Origin: Leifsonia aquatica H1aii
Lineage (GTDB): Bacteria > Actinomycetota > Actinomycetes > Actinomycetales > Microbacteriaceae
DNA length: 64,000 nucleotides
Direction of reading: 5' to 3'
Assembly (NCBI RefSeq): GCF_000633535.1
Contig: NZ_AYMR01000006.1
Coordinates: 186,001-250,000, forward strand
In this document: piece by piece, positions 17,455 through 26,056 of the stretch
Position numbering within the stretch: the first letter of the stretch is position 1
How the letters are laid out: the number at the start of each line of letters is the position of its first letter
Position numbers and translations under genes: made by a program
Notes under the pieces: model-generated
What the model was told of the DNA's origin: nothing
The model's database searches: none
The model's input: the letters and a program-made list of their open reading frames with translations, nothing else

Positions 17455-18504
17455 ATGCATGGTGAGTACAAGGTCCCGGGCGGGAAGCTCGTCGTCGTCG
17501 ACCTGGAGGTCGTGGACGGCCGGATCAGCGGGTTCCGCCTCGCGGGCGACTTCTTCCTCGAGCCGGACACCGCGCTGGAGGCTATCGACGCGGCGGTGAA
17601 CGGTCTCGCCGCCGAGTCCGACGCCAAGACGATCGCCGCGGCCGTCGCGGCCGCCCTCCCCGAGGGGGCGATCCTGCTCGGGTTCTCGCCGGATGCGGTC
17701 GCGGTCGCGATCCGCCGCGCCCTGGCCAAGGCGACCAGCTGGCGTGACTACCCGTGGGAGATCGTGCACGCGAAGGCGGTCTCGCCGCTCATGCACCTCG
17801 CCCTGGACGAGGTGCTCACGAACGAGGTCGGCGACGGCACGCGAGGGCCGACCCTGCGCATCTGGGAGTGGGACGAACCCGCGGTCGTGATCGGCAGCTT
17901 TCAGTCGGTGAAGAACGAGGTGGACCCCGAGAACGCCGAGAAGTACGGCATCCAGGTCGTCCGCAGGATCACCGGCGGCGGTGCGATGTTCATGGAGGCC
18001 GGTTCGGTGGTCACCTATTCGATCTACGCCCCTGCCGACCTGGTGCAGGGCATGAGCTTCGCCGACAGCTACGCCTTCCTCGACGAGTGGGCGATCGTGG
18101 CGTTGAAGTCGCTCGGCATCGACGCCGTCTACCAGCCGCTCAACGACATCACGAGCCCGAAGGGCAAGATCGGCGGAGCCGCGCAGAAGCGTCTCGGTTC
18201 CGGCGCCGTGCTCCACCACGTGACGATGAGCTACGACATGGACGGCCAGAAGATGACGGAGGTGCTCCGCATCGGCCGGGAGAAGATCAGCGACAAGGGC
18301 ATCACCAGCGCGGCGAAGCGGGTGGACCCGCTGCGCAGCCAGACGGGACTCAGCCGCGCAGAGATCATCGAGCGCATGAAGCAGACCTTCGCCGGCCTCT
18401 ACGGGGCGACGGAGGGCGACCTCACCGAGGCCGAGTACGCCGAGGCGGAGCGGCTGGTGGAGGAGAAGTTCGCCACGGACGAGTGGCTGTACCGCGTGCC
18501 GTGA
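17455..18504 (+). CDS. Lipoate-protein ligase A family protein with N-terminal accessory domain
   Basis: A 349-residue protein. Residues from about 105 onward form a BPL/LplA catalytic domain with the lipoyl-AMP motif RRITGGGAMF (170-179) and the lysine motif KGKIGGAAQKR (about 237-247). The first 85 residues (GGKLVVVDLEVVDGRISGFR, GDFF) resemble the accessory domain that lies at the C-terminus of E. coli LplA. The enzyme would attach lipoate or a related acid to dehydrogenase E2 or GcvH proteins. The ATG follows a TAGGCT box by 6 nt (leaderless). Transcription ends at a clear terminator 21 bp downstream. Confidence 0.85.
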   Translation: MHGEYKVPGGKLVVVDLEVVDGRISGFRLAGDFFLEPDTALEAIDAAVNGLAAESDAKTIAAAVAAALPEGAILLGFSPDAVAVAIRRALAKATSWRDYPWEIVHAKAVSPLMHLALDEVLTNEVGDGTRGPTLRIWEWDEPAVVIGSFQSVKNEVDPENAEKYGIQVVRRITGGGAMFMEAGSVVTYSIYAPADLVQGMSFADSYAFLDEWAIVALKSLGIDAVYQPLNDITSPKGKIGGAAQKRLGSGAVLHHVTMSYDMDGQKMTEVLRIGREKISDKGITSAAKRVDPLRSQTGLSRAEIIERMKQTFAGLYGATEGDLTEAEYAEAERLVEEKFATDEWLYRVP

Positions 18505-18525
18505 GCACCGATCCGCTCGCAGGAG

Positions 18526-18559
18526 AGCCCGTATGCCGTTCACGGCATACGGGCTTTTT
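18526..18559 (+). terminator. Rho-independent terminator behind the lipoate ligase gene
   Basis: AGCCCGTATGCCG (18526-18538) pairs perfectly with CGGCATACGGGCT (18543-18555) around a 4-nt loop and is followed by a run of T (18555-18559). This is the only textbook intrinsic terminator in the window. Confidence 0.9.
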
Positions 18560-18595
18560 CCTGTCATCCGCTTGCGCGCTGAGCAGTCAGCTCTG

Positions 18596-18634
18596 TTAGG
18601 TTAGGCATGGCTTAGTTAGTTGAGCCTTACCTAA
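18596..18634. promoter_or_regulatory. Two DtxR/IdeR-like iron boxes upstream of the heme uptake operon
   Basis: TTAGTTGAGCCTTACCTAA at 18616-18634 matches the DtxR/IdeR consensus TTAGGTTAGCCTAACCTAA at 16 of 19 positions by my count. A second site starting 20 bp earlier (18596-18614) has a perfect left half, TTAGGTTAG, and a poor right half. They lie 58 bp upstream of the receptor gene. Iron-dependent repression is inferred from the match and from the operon's function. Confidence 0.8.
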
Positions 18635-18691
18635 ACCTCACCTTCAGAGATCGCCGCGGATCGGCCCGAGCCGACCGCTGCCAGGAGTGCC

Positions 18692-21600
18692 ATGACAGCG
18701 TCCCGAACTGCTTCGACAGCCCCAGATCCCGAGAGGCCGCGCACGCCCCGTCGTGCGCGCCGCATCCTCGCCGGCGCCCTCGCGACGCTGCTCGCGGCCG
18801 CCGGCCTCACGGCCATCGGCGCAGCACCCGCGATGGCCGCCGGCCCCGCCGTCTCGGCCCCCGCGGTGCCCGCCGCGGGCGGCACCATCACCGTGACCGG
18901 CAGCGGCTTCGCCGCGACGGCACCCGGCATCTACCTCGCCGTCGGACCGGCCGGACTGGGCGGCTTCTACCAGGGCGCGGGCAGCCTGCTCGCGACCGAG
19001 ACCGTCTGGATCGCCCCCGGCAACGAGACCGTCTCCTCCGGCACCGCGCGCCAGGAGCCGATGGCCGCGGACGGGACGTTCACCGTCCAGCTGACCGTCC
19101 CCGCCCCGACCGAGTCCACTCCGGCGTACGCGATCTACACCTCCAAGGCGCACGGACAGGGCTTCTCCGATCCATCGCAGAACACGATCACGGCGCTCAG
19201 CTACGCGGCACCCGAGCCGACGAACACCGCCGTCTCACTGACCAGTGACGTCGCGAGCGTGCAAGAGGGCGCCGCCGTCGCGCTGACGGCGACCGTCACC
19301 CCCGCGGAGGCGGCGGGGACGGTCACCTTCTCGGAGGGATCGACGACCCTCGGCACGCAGCCCGTCGCGTCCGGGACCGCCGCGCTCACGACCAGCGCCC
19401 TGTCCGTCGGCACCCACGGCATCACCGCATCCTTCGCACCGTCCGACGGCGGGGCCTACACCGGCTCGACGTCGGCCGCGACCACCGTCACCGTCACGGC
19501 GGCTCCTCAGCCGACCGGTCCGACCATCGTGGCGAGCCCGGCGAGCGGCATCGCGCCCGTCGCGGGGACCACGACCGCGACCGGGTCCGGCTTCTCGACC
19601 ACCGGGACCGGCTTCTACATCGGCGTCGGCCCGAAGTCCGCCAAGGACAACGCCGACTGGTTCACGAACGCCTCGTACTACCAGGGCGTCAAGTGGGCGA
19701 CCACCGCCGGAACCTACGGCGCGAAGATCAACGCCGACGGCACCGTCTCCATCGCCCTCAGCGGCCTGAAGCGCGTCTTCACCTCGAACGGGGCCGGCGT
19801 GGACTGCGCCGCCGTCGAGTGCGGTGTTTTCACCTTCGCCGCGCACGGCTCCGCCGACCGCAGCCAGGACACCTACACCCCGATCGCCTTCGCGGCGCCG
19901 AAGTCGACCACCCTGACCGTCTCGAGCTCCGCCTCGTCGGTCGTCACGGGCACCTCGGTCACCCTCACGGCGACGGTCGACCCCGCCGCCGTCGGTTCCG
20001 TCGAGTTCTTCGACGGCAGCACCTCCCTCGGCACCTCCGCCATCGCCACCGGCACGACGGCGACACTCGACACCAGCGCCCTCGCGGTCGGCTCGCACCA
20101 GCTCAGTGCGGTCTTCACGCCGACCGACCCGACCGTCGCCACCGCCTCGACCGCCTCGGCGATCACCGTCACGGTGACGGCGACCGCCGTGCCCGCGGTG
20201 GCCGTCAGCCCCACCACCGGCATCGACCCCGCGGGCGGCTCCGTCACCGTCAGCGGCACCGGATTCTCCACCGCGGGCAAGGGCTTCTACATCGGCATCG
20301 GCCCGAAGTCGGCTAAGGACAACGCCGACTGGTACTCCAACTCGAAGTACTACCAGGGCGTCAAGTGGGCGACCACGGCGGGCACCTACGGTGCGAAGAT
20401 CAACGCCGACGGCACGTTCAGCATCACGCTGACGGGCCTCAAGCGCGCCTTCACCTCGAACGGGGCCGGCGTGGACTGCGCCGCCACCGAGTGCGGCGTC
20501 TACACCTTCGCATCCGGCGGGTCGACCGACCGCAGCCAGGACACCTACACACCGATCGCCTTCGCTGCCCCGACGACGACCGCGGTGACCGTCTCGAGCA
20601 GCGCGTCGAGCGTCACAACCGGCACGGCCGTCACCTTCACTGCGACGGTCACGCCGGTCGCCGCCGGCACCGTCAAGTTCTTCGATGGCGCCGTCTCGCT
20701 CGGCTCGACCACGGCGACCAGCGGAGTCGCGTCGCTGTCCACCAGCACGCTGGGCGTCGGCTCGCACGCCATCACCGCGGCGTTCACGCCGACCGACGCG
20801 ACCGTCGCCGCGCCGGCGACCTCGGCCGCGACGACCGTCACCGTGAACCCGGCCGGTGTCCCGACCGTGTCGGCACCGCAGATCCCGGCCGGGGGAGGCA
20901 CGATCACCGTCACCGGCAGCGGCTTCTCCACGGCGGACCCCGGAATCTACCTGGGCCTCGGCCCGGCGGGCCTCCGCGGCTTCTACGCGGACTCGGGGAA
21001 GCTCATCCCGAGCGAGACGGTCTGGATCGCCGTGGGCAACCCCGACGTGACCTCGGGCACCACCCGCACCGCGCCGCTGAAGGCGGACGGGACCTTCACG
21101 GTCACGGTGACCGTGCCTGCGGCCTCGGACACCGTCCCGGCCTACGCGCTCTACACCTCGAAGGCGCACGGACAGGGCAACGTCGACCGGACGCAGGACA
21201 CCACCACGGCGCTCTCCTACGCCGCGCCGGGCACCGCCATCACGCCGACCATCACGCTGACGACCTCGGGCGGCACCGGCAACGCCGGCGACCCGGTCGA
21301 CGTCACCGTGCGGGTCACCCCGGCGGCCGACGGCACGATCACGCTGCTCGACAACGGGAAGGTCGTCGCTCGCGACGTTCGCCTGGTGCCCGACGTCACG
21401 GCCGCGCCCACCGCGCGGGTCGCCGTCTTCGCGGCGTTGGCTGCGTCCTCGTCGTCCGTGACGGTGCGGGTCCCCGGCCTGGCCGCCGGAACGCACGCCT
21501 TCTCGGCGAGCTTCTCGCCGGACGACCCCGACCTGTTCACCCCGGTGGTCTCCCCGCAGGTGCCGTTCGTCGTCCAGCCGGCCGCCGTCGCGACCCCGGA

Positions 21601-22306
21601 GGCTCCGGCCCCCGTCGCCGCGGCACAGCCGACCTGCGTGGCGCGCGCGGTGAGCGGCGCCTCGCTGGACTGGGGTGTGAAGACGAGCTTCCGCAACTAC
21701 ATCAGCGGCGGGATCGCGAACGGCTCCTGGACCCTCGCGGGCGTCACCTACTCCGGCGGCCAGTACGGCTGGACCGGCGGGAAGGGCACCTTCAACCCGG
21801 ACGAGACCCGCGGTCTCGTGCGGTACTCCGGCTCGGTCTCCTTCACGGGACACGACGGCGTGCTGAACCTGGTGCTCTCCAACCTCGCCGTCCGCGTGAC
21901 CAGCCCGACGCAGGCGACGCTCATCGCCGACGTGCACTCGACCGACATGGGCGGGAAGCCGAGCGACTTCTCGGGCGTCTCGTTCGCGACGATCGCGCTC
22001 GGCGGCGGCACGGCTTCGGGCTCGACCTACTCGGTCGACGGCGCGGCCACCGCGCTGACCGCCGACGGCGCCCAGGCGTTCGCCGGGTTCTACAAGGCAG
22101 GCGACGCGCTCGACCCGATCTCATTCCGGTTCCCGCTGGGCGCCGAGGTGCCGTGCGACAGCACGACGACCTCGGGCCTCGCCTCCACCGGCAGCGCCGG
22201 TGCGGGCTCGGTTCCGCTCTTCGGCGGGCTGCTGATCCTCGCGGGCATCGCCGCGGTGGCGGTCGTGCGCCGCCGGGCGACGCGTGCGGACGCGGAGGTT
22301 CTGTGA
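18692..22306 (+). CDS. Cell-wall-anchored heme-binding protein: HtaA domain plus Ig-like modules, LASTG sorting signal
   Basis: A 1204-residue surface protein with a signal peptide (cleavage likely near AMAA, residue 49). It then has eight modules: A1 (about 51-172), Ig-like (174-268), B1 (274-402), Ig-like (404-497), B2 (500-626), Ig-like (628-722), A2 (724-846), Ig-like (849-965). A C-terminal HtaA-type heme-binding domain follows (about 982-1153), then LASTG (1163-1167), a membrane helix and an RRR tail. LAxTG fits class E sortases. B1 and B2 are nearly identical, each with a Cys pair (DCAAxEC). ATG with AGGAG upstream. It heads the heme operon and should capture heme for HmuTUV. Confidence 0.88.
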   Translation: MTASRTASTAPDPERPRTPRRARRILAGALATLLAAAGLTAIGAAPAMAAGPAVSAPAVPAAGGTITVTGSGFAATAPGIYLAVGPAGLGGFYQGAGSLLATETVWIAPGNETVSSGTARQEPMAADGTFTVQLTVPAPTESTPAYAIYTSKAHGQGFSDPSQNTITALSYAAPEPTNTAVSLTSDVASVQEGAAVALTATVTPAEAAGTVTFSEGSTTLGTQPVASGTAALTTSALSVGTHGITASFAPSDGGAYTGSTSAATTVTVTAAPQPTGPTIVASPASGIAPVAGTTTATGSGFSTTGTGFYIGVGPKSAKDNADWFTNASYYQGVKWATTAGTYGAKINADGTVSIALSGLKRVFTSNGAGVDCAAVECGVFTFAAHGSADRSQDTYTPIAFAAPKSTTLTVSSSASSVVTGTSVTLTATVDPAAVGSVEFFDGSTSLGTSAIATGTTATLDTSALAVGSHQLSAVFTPTDPTVATASTASAITVTVTATAVPAVAVSPTTGIDPAGGSVTVSGTGFSTAGKGFYIGIGPKSAKDNADWYSNSKYYQGVKWATTAGTYGAKINADGTFSITLTGLKRAFTSNGAGVDCAATECGVYTFASGGSTDRSQDTYTPIAFAAPTTTAVTVSSSASSVTTGTAVTFTATVTPVAAGTVKFFDGAVSLGSTTATSGVASLSTSTLGVGSHAITAAFTPTDATVAAPATSAATTVTVNPAGVPTVSAPQIPAGGGTITVTGSGFSTADPGIYLGLGPAGLRGFYADSGKLIPSETVWIAVGNPDVTSGTTRTAPLKADGTFTVTVTVPAASDTVPAYALYTSKAHGQGNVDRTQDTTTALSYAAPGTAITPTITLTTSGGTGNAGDPVDVTVRVTPAADGTITLLDNGKVVARDVRLVPDVTAAPTARVAVFAALAASSSSVTVRVPGLAAGTHAFSASFSPDDPDLFTPVVSPQVPFVVQPAAVATPEAPAPVAAAQPTCVARAVSGASLDWGVKTSFRNYISGGIANGSWTLAGVTYSGGQYGWTGGKGTFNPDETRGLVRYSGSVSFTGHDGVLNLVLSNLAVRVTSPTQATLIADVHSTDMGGKPSDFSGVSFATIALGGGTASGSTYSVDGAATALTADGAQAFAGFYKAGDALDPISFRFPLGAEVPCDSTTTSGLASTGSAGAGSVPLFGGLLILAGIAAVAVVRRRATRADAEVL

Positions 22307-23466
22307 CCCTGATCGGCACGAAGACCATGGGCGGCGCCTCCAGCGCCGCCCATGGGCGTTCCCGCACGTCGCGTCCTCTGCGGTCGCGCGCGGCCCGCGC
22401 CGTCGCCGTGGCCGCCCTGGTGTCCGTCCTGACGGGATGCGCGGCCGGGGCTCCGGCAGCGAAGCCGACGGCGGCGAGTCCGTCGGCCTCCGCGACCACG
22501 ACGGGCGAGACGCTGCCCGACCCCCGCACCATCACCGGTCCCTCGACCGCGGCCTCCATCGCCGAGATCGAGCCGGTGGCGAAGAACCCGAAGCCGGCGC
22601 TCCCGGTCACCGTCACGGACGCGACCGGCACCTCGGTGACGATCACCGACACCAGCCGCATCCTCGCCCTCGACATCTACGGCACCCTCGCCGAGACGGT
22701 GGTCGGGCTGGGGCTCGGCGACAAGCTGGTCGGTCGCGGGTCCTCCAACACGCTCGACGTGATGAAGGACCTCCCGCTCGTGACGCAGAACGGGCACGAG
22801 CTGAACGGGGAGGCGATCCTCGCCCTGCACCCCACCCTCGTGCTCACGGACACCACCCTCGGCCCGCGCGAGGTGCAGGATCAGCTGCGCGCCTCCGGGG
22901 TGCCCGTGGTGTTCTTCGACCCGAAGCGCAGCATCGCCACGATCGGCGCGCAGACCATGGCCGTCGCCCATGCCGTCGGCCTGGACGGCGTCGGCGACCA
23001 GCTCGTGAAGCGCACCGACGAGGAGCTCGTCACGGCGAAGGCCGACATCGCGAAGCTCGCTCCGAAGGCGGACGCGGACAAGCTGCGCGTCGCTTTCCTG
23101 TACGTGCGCGGCACCGCCGGCGTCTTCTTCCTGTTCGGCAAGGGGATGGGCGCCGACGATCTGATCTCGGGCGTCGGCGCGGTGGATGTCGCCTCGGCGG
23201 CGGGCATCACCGGCGCGAAACCCGCGAACAGCGAAGCGCTGCTGGCGACGAACCCGGACGTCTTCCTGATGATGACCGACGGTCTGGAGTCCACCGGCGG
23301 TGTCGACGGCCTCCTGAAGCGGCCCGGGGTCGCCGACACGCTCGCCGGTCAGCACCGCCGGATCGTCGACATGTCGGACGGGCAGATCCTCTCCTTCGGG
23401 CCGACCACCCCCGCGGTGCTGCGCTCGCTCGCCGACGCGCTGTACCGGCCAGGGGCGGCGGGATGA
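22303..23466 (+). CDS. hmuT: Heme/hemin ABC transporter substrate-binding lipoprotein
   Basis: A 387-residue binding protein of the periplasmic-binding-protein-2 type used for heme, B12 and siderophores, with the characteristic segments GLGLGDKLVGRGSSNT and ANSEALLATNPDVFLMMTDG. The GTG start overlaps the receptor stop codon (GTGA) and has GGAGG 7 nt upstream. This gives a long basic leader before the lipobox (LTGC, Cys46). An ATG at 22327 is possible but lies inside a strong hairpin. It would pass heme from the HtaA receptor to the permease. Confidence 0.88.
   Translation: MTLIGTKTMGGASSAAHGRSRTSRPLRSRAARAVAVAALVSVLTGCAAGAPAAKPTAASPSASATTTGETLPDPRTITGPSTAASIAEIEPVAKNPKPALPVTVTDATGTSVTITDTSRILALDIYGTLAETVVGLGLGDKLVGRGSSNTLDVMKDLPLVTQNGHELNGEAILALHPTLVLTDTTLGPREVQDQLRASGVPVVFFDPKRSIATIGAQTMAVAHAVGLDGVGDQLVKRTDEELVTAKADIAKLAPKADADKLRVAFLYVRGTAGVFFLFGKGMGADDLISGVGAVDVASAAGITGAKPANSEALLATNPDVFLMMTDGLESTGGVDGLLKRPGVADTLAGQHRRIVDMSDGQILSFGPTTPAVLRSLADALYRPGAAG
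22325..22355 (+). promoter_or_regulatory. Perfect 13-bp hairpin at the receptor/hmuT junction
   Basis: CCATGGGCGGCGC (22325-22337) and GCGCCGCCCATGG (22343-22355) are exact inverted copies with a 5-nt loop. It begins 18 nt after the receptor stop codon and lies within the hmuT leader codons. It could reduce expression of hmuTUV relative to the receptor or stabilise the receptor message. No U-tract follows. Confidence 0.6.
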
Positions 23467-24572
23467 CCGCCCACGCCACCCGCACGGAACGGGCCGGTCG
23501 CGCCTCCCGCGCCGACCGGCCCGCCGTCGCGGCGGTGACGCGGGCACGCGGGCGGCGCGCGCTGGTCATCGGCTCGATGATCGTGCTGCTGCTCGCCGTG
23601 GTGCTGACGTCGTCGGCGCTCGGCCAGTTCTCCCTGTCGCCGGCCGAGATCTTCGCCTCGTTCGGCCGTCGGCTCGGGCTCGCGCCTATCACGCCGGCCG
23701 ACCTGTACGCCGACGGCGCCCTCTGGAACGTGCGGTTCCCCCGCATCGTGCTGGGGCTGATCGTCGGCGCCGCCCTCGGCGTGGCGGGCGCCCTCATGCA
23801 GGGCGTGTTCGCGAACCCGCTGGCAGAGCCGGCGGTCGTCGGCGTCTCCGCGGGCGCCGCGGTCGGCGCGTGCGCGGCGATCGTCTTCGGCCTGCAGACC
23901 TTCGGCGCCGCCACGGTGCCCGCGGCCGCCTTCGTCTCGGGTGTGATCACGACGGTGCTCGTGTACGTCCTCGCTCGCGCGCGCGGACGCACCCGTGTGC
24001 TGATGCTCGTGCTCACCGGCATCGCCGTGAACGCGATCGCCAACGCGGTGATCGCCCTCTTCGTCTTCCTGGCGGACACCGCCAGCCGGGAGCAGATCAT
24101 GTTCTGGCAGCTCGGTTCGTTGAACGGCGCGACCTGGTCGGCGGTCGGGGTGACGGTTCCGCTCCTGATCGTCGGCGTCGTCTGCGCCTGCCTGATGTCG
24201 CGGCGGCTGGATGCGCTCGCCCTCGGCGACCGCAGCGCCCGGCACCTCGGCGTCCCGGTCGAGCGTGTGCGGCTGGTCTCGATCCTCCTGGTGGCCCTGC
24301 TGACGGCGGTGGCCGTCTCGTTCGCCGGGATCATCGCATTCGTCGGGCTGATCGTTCCACACCTGCTGCGTCTGTTGATCGGGCCCGGTCACGGTGCTCT
24401 CCTGCCCGCGAGCGCCCTCGGCGGCGCGCTGCTGATCTCGGTCGCCGACGTGGTCGCGCGCACCGCTGTCCCCTTCGCGGACCTCCCGATCGGGATGTTC
24501 ACCGCCCTCGTCGGCGGCCCGGTCTTCTTCATCCTGCTGCGACGCACCGTCGCGTCGGGGGAGAGCGCATGA
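23463..24572 (+). CDS. hmuU: Heme ABC transporter permease (FecCD family)
   Basis: A 369-residue permease with about ten membrane helices. FecCD signatures include GAALGVAGALMQGVFANPLAEP and GIIAFVGLIVPHLLRLLIG. The ATG overlaps the hmuT stop codon (ATGA), and its own stop overlaps hmuV. It forms the inner-membrane channel for heme import. Confidence 0.92.
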   Translation: MTAHATRTERAGRASRADRPAVAAVTRARGRRALVIGSMIVLLLAVVLTSSALGQFSLSPAEIFASFGRRLGLAPITPADLYADGALWNVRFPRIVLGLIVGAALGVAGALMQGVFANPLAEPAVVGVSAGAAVGACAAIVFGLQTFGAATVPAAAFVSGVITTVLVYVLARARGRTRVLMLVLTGIAVNAIANAVIALFVFLADTASREQIMFWQLGSLNGATWSAVGVTVPLLIVGVVCACLMSRRLDALALGDRSARHLGVPVERVRLVSILLVALLTAVAVSFAGIIAFVGLIVPHLLRLLIGPGHGALLPASALGGALLISVADVVARTAVPFADLPIGMFTALVGGPVFFILLRRTVASGESA

Positions 24573-25396
24573 ACGCCGGCACGGCCACGACGGTCGGTGC
24601 CGAGCTGCGGGGCGTCGGCGTGACGATCGCCGGCCGCCGCATCCTCGACGACGTCGACCTCGCCGTGCGCGCGGGCGAGCTCGTCGCCCTCATCGGGCCC
24701 AACGGCGCCGGCAAGTCCACCGCGCTCGGGGTGCTCGCCGGGGACACCGCGCCCGACGCCGGCGCCGCCCTGATCGACGGCCGGGACACCCGCAGCGTGA
24801 AGGTCGGGGAGCTCGGCCGGATGCGCGCGGTGCTCCTGCAGCAGAAGGGCGTCTCGTTCTCCTATCCGGTGCGCGAGGTGGTCGCGATGGGGCGGATGCC
24901 CTGGGCGCGCACACCGCAGAGCGACGACGACGAGGCGATCATCGCCGACGCCCTGGAGCGCACCTCCACCGCGCACCTCGTCGACCGCGACGTCACCACG
25001 CTCTCCGGCGGCGAGCTCGCCCGGGTCTCCCTGGCACGGGTGCTCGCCCAGCGCTGCCCGATCGTGCTGCTCGACGAACCGACCGACGCGCTCGACCTCG
25101 GCCACCAGGAGCAGGTGCTCACGGTCGCCGCCGAGCTCGCTCGCACCGGCTGCGCCGTGCTCGCGGTGCTCCACGATCTCAATCTCGCGGCGGCCTACGC
25201 CGATCGCGTCGTGCTCCTGAGCGACGGTCGGGTGGTCGCCGACGGCTCCCCGGAGGAGGTCCTCACGGCCGAGCGGGTGGCCGAGGTCTACGCGTATCCC
25301 GTCGACGTCATCCCGCATCCGCAGAGCGGCGCACCCTTGGTGCTTCCTGTGCGTCCACAGGGCGCGCGGCGGGCCTCCGGTACCATCGAGGGGTGA
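24569..25396 (+). CDS. hmuV: Heme ABC transporter ATP-binding protein
   Basis: A 275-residue ABC ATPase with Walker A (GPNGAGKS), signature LSGGE, Walker B (IVLLDEPT) and the H-loop (VLHDLN). The HmuV-type Q-loop region LLQQKGVSFSYPVREVV is present. It overlaps hmuU by 4 bp (ATGA), completing a receptor-HmuT-HmuU-HmuV operon. Its stop codon overlaps the GTG of the next small gene. Confidence 0.92.
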   Translation: MNAGTATTVGAELRGVGVTIAGRRILDDVDLAVRAGELVALIGPNGAGKSTALGVLAGDTAPDAGAALIDGRDTRSVKVGELGRMRAVLLQQKGVSFSYPVREVVAMGRMPWARTPQSDDDEAIIADALERTSTAHLVDRDVTTLSGGELARVSLARVLAQRCPIVLLDEPTDALDLGHQEQVLTVAAELARTGCAVLAVLHDLNLAAAYADRVVLLSDGRVVADGSPEEVLTAERVAEVYAYPVDVIPHPQSGAPLVLPVRPQGARRASGTIEG

Positions 25397-25764
25397 ATTG
25401 GTGGGTCGTGGGCGTCGTCGTGGCGCTCGTCGCGGTGATCGTCGTGGCGGTGAAGCTCGGCTGGATCGACCTCTCCAACAAGGCCCAGCGCGGCTCCGGG
25501 ACCATGAGCGGCGCCATCGGCGGCTCGTTCGACGAGATCTTCGCGCCCACGCGCCACGAGGCCCAGCAGGAGCTTGATCGGCAGTCCTTCCTTCCGGCTC
25601 CCGCACCGCTCCCCGGCGACGGGGAGAAGGGGGTCTGGGAGGGCGGCAAGATCACGATCGACGTCGGCTCCCAGGGCAACGGGCAGCGCGCCGAGGGGCG
25701 CGCCGTCGACGACGACGGCCGGTCTACCGCCGTTGCAGGGCGGCGTAGTCGGGATGCGCGCTGA
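25393..25764 (+). CDS. Small single-pass membrane protein of unknown function
   Basis: A 123-residue protein: one N-terminal membrane helix (about residues 3-24), then a hydrophilic part with FDEIFAPTRHEAQQELDRQ and a Pro-rich linker, ending in a charged tail. The GTG overlaps the hmuV stop codon, but a TACCAT -10 box lies 6 nt before it (25381-25386), so it probably also has its own leaderless promoter. Its last 41 bp overlap the convergent GNAT gene. I recognise it only as a type of hypothetical protein common in Microbacteriaceae; no function can be given. Confidence 0.75.
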   Translation: MNWWVVGVVVALVAVIVVAVKLGWIDLSNKAQRGSGTMSGAIGGSFDEIFAPTRHEAQQELDRQSFLPAPAPLPGDGEKGVWEGGKITIDVGSQGNGQRAEGRAVDDDGRSTAVAGRRSRDAR

Positions 25765-26008
25765 GCCAGCTCCGCACGTAGGGGCATGACGCGATCACGC
25801 GGCGCTCCGAGGTGTCGCGCACGTCGTCGAGGGCTGTCTGCACGAGTGTCGACGCCATCCCCTTCTCGCGTTTCGCCGGGTCGACCTCGGTGTGCGTGAA
25901 GACGATCGCGTCATCGCGGAGGTCGTACTCGGCGACCCCGATGCGCTCGCCGTCTTTGTAGAGCGCGTAGCGCGACTCGTCGGGCTCGTTCTGCACCGTC
26001 AGGCTCAT
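25724..26008 (-). CDS. Short GNAT-fold N-acetyltransferase (YidJ/NatD1-like)
   Basis: A 94-residue minimal acetyltransferase domain: YALYKDGERIGVAEY strands, an acetyl-CoA loop region around DPAKREKGMASTLV, and the C-terminal SCPYVRSWLSAHPDY segment characteristic of the small COG2388-type GNAT proteins. The ATG at 26008 starts the conserved part; longer frames overlap the methyltransferase and are rejected. Its 3' end overlaps the convergent membrane-protein gene by 41 bp. Confidence 0.85.
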   Translation of the reverse strand: MSLTVQNEPDESRYALYKDGERIGVAEYDLRDDAIVFTHTEVDPAKREKGMASTLVQTALDDVRDTSERRVIASCPYVRSWLSAHPDYAALQRR

Positions 26009-26056
26009 GGCGGCAACGCTACTCCTGCGGCGCCGGGTCGCTGCGAGAATGGACCC

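Noticed and set aside
19235-21937. A 900-residue open frame opposite the heme receptor gene
   Set aside because: It is rich in Arg/Gly/Asp, has no recognisable domain, and mirrors the repeats of the plus-strand gene; high GC content explains its length.
18692-22306. Adhesin or phage tail-type Ig protein
   Set aside because: The HtaA domain, iron boxes and following hmuTUV genes point to heme capture.
22325-22355. Classic rho-independent terminator between the heme receptor and hmuT
   Set aside because: No U-tract follows and the stem lies inside the hmuT reading frame, so attenuation or RNA protection is more likely.
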